Part shown: positions 54,476 to 64,000 of the stretch, piece by piece | Layout: each line of letters begins with the position of its first letter | Numbering within the stretch: position 1 is the first letter of the stretch | DNA from: Chara braunii | Taxonomy: Eukaryota; Streptophyta; Charophyceae; Charales; Characeae | Assembly (NCBI GenBank): GCA_003427395.1 | Contig: BFEA01000320.1 | Location: 1,769,557-1,833,556, forward strand | Direction of reading: 5' to 3' | Length of the DNA stretch: 64,000 nucleotides | Notes under the pieces: model-generated | The model's database searches: none | Told to the model about the DNA's origin: nothing | What the model saw: the letters and a program-made list of their open reading frames with translations, nothing else | Translations under genes and position numbers: made by a program

Positions 54476-55252
54476 GACTTAAGAACATTTTTCCCCACAT
54501 TTCAATGTGAAATATTATTTGGGTATATAGTCCTATATCACAGAAAACTTGAGAATACTTCTTTCAGTCTTAATGATTTGAGTAAGTGTTGTGCTAATTG
54601 TTTTCCCAACATTTCGATGTTAAAAATTATTCGGGGATGTAGTTCTAAATCAGGAAAAAACGTACGAATATTTTTCTCAGGCTTAATGATTCTAGTAAGT
54701 GTTCAGATAACTGTGTTCGCAACATTTCAACGTAATAACTGTTTTCCAACATTTGAGTATTAAATATTAATCGGGTGTAAAATCCTTAATCAGAGAACAC
54801 GTAAAAATATTTCTTTGTCGTCTTAATGATTTCAGCAAGTGTTGTGATTACTTTTTTTCTAACATTTCAATATTATATATTATTTGGGTAAAAGGTCCTC
54901 TATCAGGGAAAACTTAAGAACCTCTTTTACAGCCTCGATGATTTCGGCATATGTTCAAAAACGATCCAAATGCGAAAAGACTGTCTGAAATATTATTCGG
55001 GTAATGAAGTCCTGTAACAAATAAAACTAAAGAAGCTCTTTTCCAGTCTTCGTAATTTCACCATGTGTTGAAGAACAATTTAAAAGCAAAAGGAACTCCA
55101 AGGGAAGTTGTTCAAAATAGTTGATGGAATCTTGCAAAGAAAAATAATAACCATTTGAGATGGTAATCAAAATAAGACAACCTTAAACTACGACAAGTCC
55201 TATGACAAAAATTGATTATCTCTACAGTAAAAGTCGACTAAAGTTATTCCTA
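54476..55252. repeat. AT-rich satellite, right part
   Basis: The repeat resumes at ACTTAAGAACATTT with about four diverged copies to 54960 (CAATGTGAAATATTATTTGGG, GTTGTGCTAATTG), then decays into related AT-rich DNA next to the DUF7869-like copy 2. Together with 50440-51210 it shows one array split by a 3.3 kb insertion. Confidence 0.85.
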
Positions 55253-57290
55253 ATGATTTACGAAAGTAACCACATCAGCCCAACATTCGTGCTCGCCGTT
55301 CTTCTCGCTAGTGGCCAGATAGTCGTTCGCATGTAATGCCAAGATGTCTTAGCCTTCAACATCATCGACATCCATTGATTCTAACATTTTAGAAATCTTC
55401 TTTTTGGTTACAACTAAAAGGGTCTTGTCCGTCTTCAGATCAAAGTTGTAATAGAGAACATCGCAGCTCCAATCGAAGATGTCCTCAAAATACTCCCTCG
55501 TTGGCATTCCTTAAGCATTCTTCCTTTAGCAAGGGTAGTAACCATCTCCTTTCTCCGGTTGAGCAAACTAGGCGACTTTAAAGCGTTTTCTAGGCAGCGA
55601 CTCGATAACCTTTCCGATGTGGTAAGGTTTGCCTCTTTCTTGCTGCCCTGGCACGTCTCGCAGTGCGATAAACTTATCGATTACGAGGCTGTGTAACACC
55701 CGGTACGACGTACGGGGGGTTTATCGTACGACCTTACGAACGGCCGTACGGCCGTATATACAGACGGGTAAGGGAAAAAAAAAAAAAAAAAACAACAACA
55801 ACGTTTTTTTTATATCTCAAATTTGGTAACGAATTTCAATATGACCCTGAGGCAAAAGAAGTTCAGTTTATTTTTCTGCATAATATTGTTTTTTTTTCAG
55901 ATTTTTTTGAATTTTTTGTTTTCTGCTTTTTTTTCATACGTACGGCCCATACGACCACATGAGCCCGTACGTACGGACGACCCGTATTCGTACGGGGGTC
56001 TACACAGCTACAAGGTCTTCGTACTTCCCATCTCTTTCTTCTCAGTACTGTCTACTCTTTCTCGCGCCGACGTAAACGGGTCTTTAAGGAGGGAGGACAT
56101 TATCCAAGCGGTGACCAACGTCATCAAAAGTTTGTGACTTAGAATCAACTCCAATTGTCTCGTCCACTACTATTGTTGGCCACTGGAAAGGCTCTTTCAA
56201 ATTTGTGTCTTCCATGTCCAGTGCATCCTGCATTTGAATGAAGTCTTTCCACCATTGAATGTTGCTTGGTTGGATGTATGGCGCCAATGCATTTATGTTC
56301 GTTTGGTGCGCGGCCAGTGAAACATCACGATCGTCGACCTTGTCTTGAAACTCTCCCGTCTGTCATCGACATCTCCACAACTCAGCCCAAACCTAGCTTC
56401 CAAAGATCGAATGAGATGTTTGGTTGAAGCCCGAATTTGTCCTCGTAGCTCGGATTTGAAGATGTCAAACCCTTCTCTATTATTGGGATGCCAATGCGAG
56501 TTGTGATAGTGCTTGCTCCAAATTCTGACGTCTCCCTCGTCATTGCGATTAATGCGAAAATGCTGATTAAAATTGATAGCATTCACCTTTTGCAGATGCT
56601 CCTTGACGAACAACTTTCAGTCCATTGTTTCCGTCATTTCGTCAACAGTAACCCCATGCTCTTATTCTGTCTTGTACGACTCTCTTATGATGTGTTGCAA
56701 CTCAGGTAGATCGTACGCATACTGTAGAGCTAACTTTCTCGAGAAACAACTGAATATTTGATCTATGTCCTCATGTGTGTGGTCTACGAGAAGAAAGTTA
56801 AACTTGACTTTACTAAAGACATCTTCACCAAAAAGACAAGATATGCTAACACAAACTTGTTCTTGTTTTCTTTCGAAGTGTTGTCCAGTGTCAGATAAAG
56901 GACTCTTGGAAAAGGTCTAGGGAGTTGACAAATCCGACGGTAAAGAGCAGTTAACATGCAATTAGAATCTGAATTAAAGTTGTCAAAGAACAACGTCGCA
57001 AAAACGCTTGGAACAAAACCTACTATCTTTGCCCCTACAACATGAACTTTCACGAAGTTCGCTTCCTTAAGTTTTGCGTCCTTCGGGCACCTATTAAAGT
57101 GCGGCAGTATCTTCTTGCTCTGATCCATGCCATCGATAATCATGGCTACGTATTCTTTTGACTTGTTTGAAACATTGTGCCGATGCTTGCTGAGCTTTTG
57201 TCTCTCCTCTGATTGCATGTGTTGATGCTTCTCTAGTGCCCTCAACATGTCATTCGTTAAAACAGTACATTCCTGTGTGTACTATTTTGA
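55253..57290 (-). pseudogene. DUF7869-like protein, copy 2, disrupted and interrupted by a MITE
   Basis: From about 57290 downwards: ECTVLTNDMLRALEKH, IDGMDQSKKILPHF, LTLDNTSKENKNKFVLAYL, then a one-base frameshift near 56810 and VDHTHEDIDQIFSCFSRKLA, with a stop soon after. These match IDGMDQ, ADNC..ENKNK and GHTHTD of copy 1 in order. Further frames (56613-56293, 56287-56084) cover the middle. Past the MITE, 55684-55253 gives FIALRDVPGQQERGKPYHIG and FEDIFDWSCDVLYYNFDLK, the C-terminal segment. The N-terminal third is absent. Copy 2 is a clear homologue but not a close duplicate of copy 1. Confidence 0.75.
55691..56005. mobile_element. MITE rich in CGTACG, inside copy 2
   Basis: It starts GTGTAACACCCGGTACG and ends with the near inverse CGTACGGGGGTCTACAC, with a central poly(A)/poly(T) region. 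CGTACG palindromes recur near both ends. It separates two parts of the DUF7869-like coding sequence, so it is a later insertion. Flanks GGCT and AGCT suggest a short, imperfect target duplication. Confidence 0.65.
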
Positions 57291-57384
57291 AACGAATTTA
57301 TAACGCAATGTATAGTCTGGTGGTATTCCAGATCCGGATACATCCGAACCTGGAGTAAAATCAGCTTTGAGACGAGGAGCAAAG

Positions 57385-57600
57385 TCAGTACATATATCTG
57401 TTGCGCTCCTCTCGTGGTTCGGATGTGTCCAGATGTGGAACACCACAGTAGAGTATATTACACTGTCTTATATGCCTCTGAGTCAGTACATGTATCTGCT
57501 GCCTCAGTACATATATCTGCTGCGCTCCTCTCCTGGTTCGGATGTGTCCAGATGTGGAACACCACAACAGAGTAATATATTACACTGTGTTTTAACTTCA
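57385..57600. repeat. 119-base tandem duplication
   Basis: GTCAGTACATATATCTG, TGCGCTCCTCTC, GGTTCGGATGTGTCCAGATG and TGGAACACCACA repeat with a period of about 119 bases (starts 57385 and 57503). Each copy has one weak copy of the 16-base palindrome. Confidence 0.8.
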
Positions 57601-57689
57601 CTTGGAGTTGAGCATCATACTCATCCGAATCAGAACAGTATAATGACATGAACTCGAGTTTGTGAGGAGTACAACGAGTTGTGACTCTT

Positions 57690-58620
57690 CACAGACTTGG
57701 GGTGAGAGAGATAGAAAGAGAGAGAGAGACAGAAAGAGCGGGAGAGAGAGAGAGACAGAAAGAGCGAGAGACAGAGCCTCAGAGAGACTGTACTTAATTT
57801 TCTCGAGACGCCGCACAAGAGGCGCAAGGTTGAGCACACACATAGGCCATCAGCCTCGCTTCTTAAAACATTTTAGATGATCGTTGTAGGAGAGCAGCAA
57901 GGAAATGTGAATTTCCAAGACAAGCGAAGTTCGGATGTATCCGAGATCACAGGAGATAGACAGATAGAGGAAATCCGCAAGAAATGGTCGTGTACATTTG
58001 AAGAGCGAGAGATATAGAAAGAGAGAGAGAGACAGAAAGAGCGAGAGACAGAGAGTCTCAAAGAGACTATATTTCATTTTCTCGAGACGCCGCACAGGAG
58101 GCGCAAGGTCGAGCACACACGTAGATCATCAGCCTCGCTTTTAAAAGCATTTTAGATGATCGTTGTAGTAGAGCAGCTAGGCAATGTAAATTTCCAAGGG
58201 AACCAAAGTTCGGATGTATCCACAGGAGATAGATAGAGAGATGAAGTCCGCAAGACAAGCACCGTATAATCATCCACAACATTTCGTGTAACGAACGTTT
58301 CCTAAGTGTCGAACCAGTATAGACCCTTCAGTTCTAACCTTCCCCTTTGTTTTTTGAGACACATTTCAAGAAGTATTTTTTCTGAGAGACAGAGAGAGAG
58401 AGAGTGACAGAGACAGAGACAGGGACAGCGAGAGACAGAGAGAGTGTGGATAATCGCACTGAATTTTCTTTTCATGCCGACATGTCGTACAGGAGACGCA
58501 TAATGGAGGAACACGCGAAAACCACAAGTGTAGCTGTACAAGAGCTGCAAGGTTTTCGTTAGGCGAGAGTAAGCCAAGTTCGGATGCATCCGAGATGACA
58601 GGGGAGAGGGAGTCCGAAGC
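57690..58620. repeat. 279-base repeats with GA microsatellites
   Basis: The landmark TTCTCGAGACGCCGCACA occurs at about 57800 and 58079 (279 bases), followed each time by ATTTTAGATGATCGTTGTAG and a palindrome copy. A third, diverged unit follows from about 58470. Each is preceded by (GA)n tracts. Long Leu/Ser frames across the GA tracts are artefacts. Confidence 0.8.
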
Positions 58621-58654
58621 AAACAGCAAATGAGCGCACTAGACACAGTTGCGG

Positions 58655-58701
<47 letters not shown>

Positions 58702-58836
58702 GAAGTTGAATCTTGAAGTCCTTTTTCATAAATTGAGGACCAATCATACAATATTCATTTCTTCTTGAGTGCAACCTCAATTCAGTTTGTGTCACTTTGT
58801 AGCACCAATCGGCGAGGAGGGTCAGACGGGCCATCA

Positions 58837-59200
58837 GAAAGCACCCAGCGCGGAGGTCCAGACGGGCCATCAAATGTATAAAGAGGCCCTTGTGTTGCAT
58901 TTTCGGGCCATCAAAAGCACCCAGCGCGGAGGGCCAGACGAACCATCAAATGTATAAAGAGGCCCTTGTGTTGTATTTTCGGGCCATCAAAAAGCACCCA
59001 GCGCGGAGGGCCAGACGGGCCATCAAATGTATAAAGANGTTGTATTTTCGGGCCATCAAAAAGCACCCAGCGCGGAGGGCCAGACGGGCCATCAAATGTA
59101 TAAAGAGGCCCTTGTGTTGTATTTTCGGGCCATAAAAAAACACCCAATGCGGAGGGTCAGACGGGCCATGAAATGTATAAAGAGACCCTTGTGTTATATT
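58837..59200. repeat. About 76-base tandem repeat, five copies
   Basis: AAGCACCCAGCGCGGAGG, CCAGACGGGCCATCAAATG and TATAAAGAGGCCCTTGTGTT repeat roughly every 70-77 bases. A single N at 59038 cuts one unit short, so the copy number is uncertain. Confidence 0.85.
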
Positions 59201-59431
59201 TTCTTCTCTATGATGCCTCACGACCTTCAAAGTGAAAATGCATAGATGAGTGTAGACGACGGGGAAGGTTCGAGAGAGAGGCAAAAAAGCATAGAGATAG
59301 TTGAAGTTCGGATGCATCCGAGTATGCGGGCAGAACATCACACCACACAAGACACAAAATGACAAAAGCGAGAAAGTCAATCACGAAACAGGCGCCCGAA
59401 CAACAGGGACGTTCATGAGAATTGAAAGTCA

Positions 59432-59611
59432 ATGAGAAAGAACAATATTGTCGACGACAAACACGCCGGGGACATGGCAATTTCACCTCGAGATATCCTG
59501 GCAATGACAGCCAGTTCTGCTCCGAACCAAACCGAGAACATCCACGAGTCTCTCACGGAAAAATTGAAAAGGAACAAATTTCGTCCGGAGAAGAACGAAA
59601 TGTTCTTTTAA
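59432..59611 (+). CDS. Small unidentified ORF, convergent with the protease
   Basis: 59 residues from ATG 59432: MRKNNIVDDKHAGDMAISPR, DILAMTASSAPNQTENIHES and a Lys/Glu-rich end. Just past the stop, another frame continues with sensible sequence (HYMISKKIDAYLPTSQIAKA, ALIEEMCLWEKAKGG) to about 59748, so this may be one broken ORF. Opposite strand to the protease. Weak support. Confidence 0.3.
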   Translation: MRKNNIVDDKHAGDMAISPRDILAMTASSAPNQTENIHESLTEKLKRNKFRPEKNEMFF

Positions 59612-59744
59612 CTTCTAATTCAACCCTTCTACACTACATGATCAGCAAGAAGATAGACGCTTACCTACCAACATCGCAAATCGCCAAAGCTAGTCTAGCT
59701 CTGATAGAGGAGATGTGTCTATGGGAGAAAGCAAAAGGTGGACG

Positions 59745-60314
59745 TTAACCTCTCGCCAAACAGGAAGCGAACATCAACATGAACACCCCACAACTAGCCC
59801 CGTCGTGCTGCCGAGGGACACCTTTCACGCAGACCTCGCGAGCGAAGTGGTCGAAAGTGCGACTATCACCGGCGGCACCTGCCACCGTGTTCAAAAATTT
59901 AACAGATTTATCTAAAAGTGCGGAGTAGAACTTATCTTTGGATGACGAACACGAAAAAAAATCATAGATTTCCAGAACACGTCTAGAGAAGTCAATGGCC
60001 AAAAGGCTCCAGTGTTCGCCATCCTTGTGCACTGGTGCCAAGTCGAGGTCATGAGACAGGAGGTCCACATCTTTAGCCCATCTGCAAACAGCTGCTGGAC
60101 CTCGCAGAAGCAATGTAGAGGCGAAGAAAGAGTTAAAGGTGTACGTCTTCTTGGTAGCAGTAGTCCGGCCGCAGTCGTCCAGTAGCAGCGCCATGTAGAA
60201 ATTGACGACCTCATCGTTGAGCTCCTCGGATCCATCCACGAGTGCAACGATGTCCTTGACGGAAACCTGTAAATTGTGCGACGGCAAACGCGCGACGATG
60301 ATAGTGAGCGGCAA
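59745..60314 (-). CDS. ULP1-type (C48) cysteine protease domain
   Basis: 189 residues, intact. ELNDEVVNFYMALL is the helix that opens the C48 fold. H101 (EHWSLLAID), D118 (LEIYDFF), Q169 (PRQHD) and C175 (GASCGVF) give the full His-Asp-Gln-Cys catalytic set at normal spacing. Such proteases cleave SUMO or similar proteins, and related domains are carried by several plant and fungal DNA transposons (MULE and KDZ types, from memory). The ORF lacks an ATG at its beginning; the frame is open to an upstream stop at about 60370, so it is probably the last part of a longer protein made from the minus-strand ORFs to the right. All active-site residues being intact contrasts with the decayed neighbours. 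Confidence 0.82.
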   Translation of the reverse strand: MPLTIIVARLPSHNLQVSVKDIVALVDGSEELNDEVVNFYMALLLDDCGRTTATKKTYTFNSFFASTLLLRGPAAVCRWAKDVDLLSHDLDLAPVHKDGEHWSLLAIDFSRRVLEIYDFFSCSSSKDKFYSALLDKSVKFLNTVAGAAGDSRTFDHFAREVCVKGVPRQHDGASCGVFMLMFASCLARG

Positions 60315-60333
60315 CCGGGAGCAGATAACGTCT

Positions 60334-60816
60334 TCAAGGACTGCTCTTCCGTCTCGAGGAAACCCTGTTCAACAAACACCCGCAGCACACAGCAAGCACA
60401 AAGGATGGGGCACTATGAGAAAACGTCATCCTAGCGGCCATGGTCCGACGAACACTACTCTGTGGCCCGAAAAGTTCACGCATAACGTCACCCCTACTTC
60501 TGGACCTTTCACACACAGCTGATTCTAAACTAGCACTGTCCTTCTTTATATCCCTGCAAGCCTCGAGAAGGAATTCCTTGCAGTTTTTTTCGGCAACATC
60601 CGCTGCCTCTGCAACGAGTCTAGCGCGAGGGCCCAATACGATTACGACAACCCTTCTGGGAGGGCCCCGAGGTTTAGTCTCCCCAGAAAACGTATCAGTG
60701 ACATTGCGACGACCAGTGCCTCCCGCAACTAGGACTGACAACCTGGCGAGGGCAGGCGGCTCCTGCGACATGTGTGTTTGTCCACGAGCTCGTCGACCTG
60801 TACAAGAAGTAGCCAC
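60334..60816 (-). CDS. Possible linker ORF upstream of the protease
   Basis: 160 residues between the acidic ORF and the protease. Its middle (RRVVVIVLGPRARLVAEAAD, VAEKNCKEFLLEACRDIKKD) looks like real protein; the ends are low-complexity and overlap the protease frame by about 30 bases in another phase. It may be an exon of the same gene. Family not recognised. Confidence 0.35.
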   Translation of the reverse strand: MATSCTGRRARGQTHMSQEPPALARLSVLVAGGTGRRNVTDTFSGETKPRGPPRRVVVIVLGPRARLVAEAADVAEKNCKEFLLEACRDIKKDSASLESAVCERSRSRGDVMRELFGPQSSVRRTMAARMTFSHSAPSFVLAVCCGCLLNRVSSRRKSSP

Positions 60817-60952
60817 CCAGACAGTTCAGCAAGAAACCAACAACACAACTTCGCAAGAGCAACCAAGCAAATAGCACCTCACGAAGCACATTGTCAAATC
60901 CAAATGGCGGCCGCATACACACCTCCTCGAAATCGACGAAGCAAACAACACT

Positions 60953-62191
60953 TCACGAACGGGCTGACGAGCGGGAAGCAAGCAAAGAAAGGCATTGCTC
61001 ACCAAGCTTAGCTTCAACGTCACCAGAGCCCACCGATGGCAGTCCCAACACGATTGGCGCCCCCGTGCACGTCGACGCGGCGACGACGTGCTCCAAACTC
61101 ACAGGGAAACTTGACAGGTTCGAAATGTCGGCGTCGATGACCGGCGACGACATGAATTCATCCCCATCCCGATGGTGGAAATCCTCCACGTCCGCGACGG
61201 GCAATTCTAGTTTGTCCGTCTCCGGACAAAGAGGGTCGACGTCCACAACATCGACAGGTTGGGTTTCCTTCGTCGCCACTGTGTCGCATTGTGTTGTGCT
61301 CAAGGTCCCATTGATGTCCAACAACACCTCTCCCCCCCTTAACTTCTTGTCCTCGTGCACCGTGTCTTTATCGTCGTCACTCAAATAGAGAAATCTATCT
61401 CCAACAGCGTCAGAGGACTTCTTCAGAACGTTTTCTCCCATCGCCTCGTTGTAAAGGCCGGAGTACAAGGGGTTGTCGTATGCCGGCTGAACTGGTTGCT
61501 CCATCCCGACGTCGCCGAGTGTCGGATCAATCCGGTCGTCGGCGGAATCGTCCTTGTCCAAAGTCGTCAGAAGTCGACAACCGTCAAGTCCTTCGTCCGT
61601 GTGTCTTAGATGAATCTGAATTACGGTCGTCTCCAAAGCTGCATCAGGGAGGGACATGCTCATAGGGCCCTGGTTCGGATTCATCCGAGCCACCGCAGTT
61701 TTCAATGGCGACGACGTGTCCGCTTTCACCGGAGAGTCGCTTAAGACTGCTAACTCAGCGCGCACCGTCACCAGGCATTCGGCTCTGGGGGTGAGGGGCT
61801 CGACATTGAAACTGGTCGCTAACTCACCCTCAGTCGGGCAGTCTGCCTTTAGCTCCTTGTGGACTTCCATGCTTAGCATGACGGTGTTCTGACACCGGTC
61901 GTCTGTCATGGCGGACACGTCCTCCTGGTTCGGATGAATCCGAATTTCGTCGCCAGGGTTTTCGGAAACCCGGACCACCCGTTCGAGTTCCGCAAACCGC
62001 TGTGCTCTCTCAACGGTACTGGCTTCCGGGTTCGGATTAATCCGAACTTCCTTTTGAGGTGAAACCGAACATGGTTGGAGCTTCTCGTTGCCAGATCCGT
62101 GGTATGTTGTCATCTCGCTTCCCGGAAGGCACTGAGTTCCGGACGACGATGTCGTCTCCGAGGTTCTGATAGATCCGAGACAATCGGCCAC
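60953..62191 (-). CDS. Unidentified acidic 412-residue ORF
   Basis: A long intact frame rich in Asp, Glu, Ser and Thr, probably disordered. It contains the repeated segments EVRINPNPEA, DEIRIHPNQED and VARMNPNQGP, each made by a copy of the 16-base palindrome. No known domain. It lies between a larger unidentified ORF to the right and the ULP1 protease, on the same strand, and may join them into one multi-domain protein. Its frame differs from both, so introns or frameshifts would be needed. Confidence 0.5.
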   Translation of the reverse strand: MADCLGSIRTSETTSSSGTQCLPGSEMTTYHGSGNEKLQPCSVSPQKEVRINPNPEASTVERAQRFAELERVVRVSENPGDEIRIHPNQEDVSAMTDDRCQNTVMLSMEVHKELKADCPTEGELATSFNVEPLTPRAECLVTVRAELAVLSDSPVKADTSSPLKTAVARMNPNQGPMSMSLPDAALETTVIQIHLRHTDEGLDGCRLLTTLDKDDSADDRIDPTLGDVGMEQPVQPAYDNPLYSGLYNEAMGENVLKKSSDAVGDRFLYLSDDDKDTVHEDKKLRGGEVLLDINGTLSTTQCDTVATKETQPVDVVDVDPLCPETDKLELPVADVEDFHHRDGDEFMSSPVIDADISNLSSFPVSLEHVVAASTCTGAPIVLGLPSVGSGDVEAKLGEQCLSLLASRSSARS

Positions 62192-62424
62192 CCAGGCCTG
62201 AAGTCGTTCCCCGTCTCCACTGAGGTGCTGCCTGTCACTGCCAGAACCCCACCGTCCTCGTCGCGGTCGACATCGGACCCTTGCCCGTCTCCTGTGTGAT
62301 GCTTTGTCTTCTCTCCGCTGCGAGGCTTTTTCTTCTCTCGGCTGCCCTTTTTCCCCTCTCCGCCGCCTGCGTGCCCCGGAGACCGCTGTTTTGTTGAACG
62401 CTGTTCACTTCCACCTCCGGTACC

Positions 62425-64000
62425 TCATTGCCCGCCGCCTTCACCATCCCCTTCGCCGTCCTTTCCGCGAGACTTGCGCTTCACAACTCCTGCCGGCGGG
62501 GTGCCCGCAGGCAACTCCCAACTCACTTGCTTAATTGACGGGCTTGACGGAAGGGCGTAGAACGCGGAGGACACTTCCAGCCATTTATTTGACTGCAGTA
62601 AATCGAACAGCGTGTCCCCGTATTCGCACAGAGCAACGTCGTCCTTACTTCGTCGATTGACCTCACTTAATCTCTCCCAAACCGCATCGTAGGCGCGAGA
62701 TTTAAATGTCTCGAGGTCCCAACGATCGTCATATATCCACCCTCCACTTACGTCCCTCACAGCCACTGCCCATTCGCCGTCGAGAAGGACTGGCTGGAAA
62801 TGGTCTGGGTGCCACACGATATAATGACCCCAATCTTCGGCTGTGGAGAAGGTGTGTTTGTCGCCCATGTGGAAGGGAGTCGCAGGAGCCTTGAGATGCA
62901 GATGGTCCGGAGGAACTGGATGGCCGGGTCGAAGACGTTCGGGCTGCGGTGTGAGACGAATAGGCTCCCCCGACAAACTCCTCAGACGGGACAACCCACC
63001 CCTCTTGACAAGCGCTGACGAGGACACGGGCGTGGGGTCACCCGAGGTGGGTGTAGCGAGAGGTGTCCCCGGTTTGCATACTGACGGCTACTCAGAAACT
63101 TGGGCGTTGAAGATGGCCAATTGTCCGTCCAAATCGAAGAGGTCGTCCTCAACGCTCTCCTCCTGCTCAGTCACGATATTGAAGTCGTCCTCCTCACCGA
63201 ATGCCAGCTTGTAGTTATCCAAAGTGAAGTCGGCCGGATCGACAACATTCTCGTTAAGAAACACATATTCGAGCCTCTTAATGAAGCTCACAGCGCCGGC
63301 CCGACTCGCTCCATGGTAGCCCTGGAGGACCGCAATGGCGACTTCCTTCCGCACCACGTACTGCGGGTCAAATCTTAACCTTGGTTGTTCGCCGTAAAGG
63401 AAGGAGTAGACCTGGCGCTTTTTCTTCGGAGTCAACTTGAAGAACATGTCCTTGTTCGGGTCATAACCGGGCTCGACCACGACATGGTGGAAATCGCATG
63501 GGTAAGCCTTGGACGACACTTCATGGGTGATATACTGCACGATGTATTCAAGCTGCGTTGTGTCCCCATCCACGGCCAAGACGTGCCTTCCCTGCTGAAG
63601 CAAACTCCACACCACCTGCGCGTGCGGCTTGCCCAAGAACAGCACGGCATCCGCCACACCACAGAAGAAAAGAAGCTGATTGCATAACTAATTCGGATTC
63701 CGCTCGCCGTCCTTGTACAGAGCCCCCCTCTGGGTAAGGTTTCCGATGTCCGCGAAAGTCAAGGACTTGAAAGACTTCTCCTGCACATCCGTGGGTGTCA
63801 CTTTCTGTTTCGTCCGGAGAGCGGCGTCGTCGTCTTCAGCAACAGCTCCCTTGTACACCGGGTGAGTCAGTAGCCGAGGATCCTCGCCTTTGAAAAGGAT
63901 GTGCATCACATCCGGTTCCTCCCAGACGCTGTTTTCGAACTGATGCGTCTTCTTCGCTGCCGTCTTCCAAACCCACTTCCCCGTGTAGCATCGGGTAGGC
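62425..64000 (-). pseudogene. Unidentified transposon-type ORF, 5' end outside the window
   Basis: One frame runs from the right edge to 62425, with stops at 63688 (TAG) and 63088. Segments: CYTGKWVWKTAAKKTHQF, TQRGALYKDGERNPN, FFCGVADAVLFLGKPHAQVV followed by LAVDGDTTQLEYIVQYI, GYHGASRAGAVSFIKRLEY, and after 63088 HMGDKHTFSTAEDWGHYIVW and a Pro/Lys-rich end. The LFLGKPHA and LAVDGD pair loosely recalls the first two motifs of a Rossmann-type methyltransferase, but I would not assign that. With the acidic ORF and the ULP1 protease on the same strand it looks like the upstream part of a transposon gene set. Confidence 0.5.

Larger units (their letters stand above)
57333..62179. repeat. Dispersed 16-base palindrome TTCGGATNNATCCGAA
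   Basis: Good copies are at 57333, 57930, 58579, 59307, 61674, 61930 and 62032. Weaker copies are at 57418, 57537, 58209, 61521, 61605 and 62164. The centre NN varies (AC, GT, GC, TC, GA, TA, CA) while the arms are kept. They sit both in tandem-repeat DNA and inside the 412-codon ORF, where they read R-I/M-N/H-P-N. I found no good copies elsewhere in the window. Confidence 0.8.

Noticed and set aside
57598-58751. Several minus-strand frames rich in LSLSLSLS, like membrane proteins
   Set aside because: They are translations of (GA)n/(CT)n microsatellites inside tandem repeats.

Overview
This 64 kb window is eukaryotic nuclear DNA made almost entirely of mobile elements and satellite arrays. 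I see no confident single-copy host gene. Ty3-type reverse transcriptases, LINEs with RVT zinc fingers, tRNA-derived SINEs, an initiator-Met-type primer site, a DUF7869-like protein and a ULP1 protease all point to a large, repeat-rich genome. The style of the Ty3 proteins (an FLDDF polymerase box in one, a PHD-like finger before the integrase in the other) reminds me of charophyte algae such as Chara. That is an inference from memory, not a search result. Nearly every long frame carries in-frame stops or frameshifts, so most elements are old.

Layout from left to right. 1-4397: higher-order satellite with internal hairpins. 4398-9924: DUF7869-like element copy 1, with a dead transposase-like gene, an intact 300-residue companion ORF and an AT-rich tail. 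9925-17257: Ty3 element 1 (+), with gag, protease, RT-RNase H, PHD-like finger plus integrase, and an extra 3' ORF. 17400-20310: three minisatellites and CT-rich DNA. 21044-35092: a second, large Ty3 family between two matching LTR ends. Its gag C-terminus and pol are on the minus strand, but a block of accessory ORFs plus the gag N-terminus is on the plus strand, and a diverged copy of the first accessory ORF is on the minus strand at the far right. A 1.2 kb element with TTAA target duplications sits in that block.

35093-39263: the 3' end of another Ty3 element and its 2.7 kb LTR, which contains a conserved ORF. 39264-42830: a minus-strand LINE split by a solo LTR. 42946-45620: a palindrome, SINE fragments and a 1 kb inverted repeat. 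45796-49774: Ty3 element 2, with a 2.3 kb LTR and decayed gag. 49775-55250: AT-rich satellite interrupted by a 5'-truncated LINE with a poly(A) tail. 55253-57290: DUF7869-like copy 2 (-), itself carrying a MITE. 57300-59200: tandem arrays. 59432-64000: a minus-strand set of unidentified ORFs ending in an intact ULP1-type cysteine protease.

The most interesting signals are: (i) a 16-bp palindrome, TTCGGATNNATCCGAA, scattered through 57.3-62.2 kb in both repeats and coding DNA; (ii) the accessory ORF block placed upstream of gag in the large Ty3 family; (iii) the ORF conserved inside two diverged LTRs; (iv) two relatives of a poorly described transposase-like family; and (v) ATGA stop-start overlaps at three retroelement ORF junctions.
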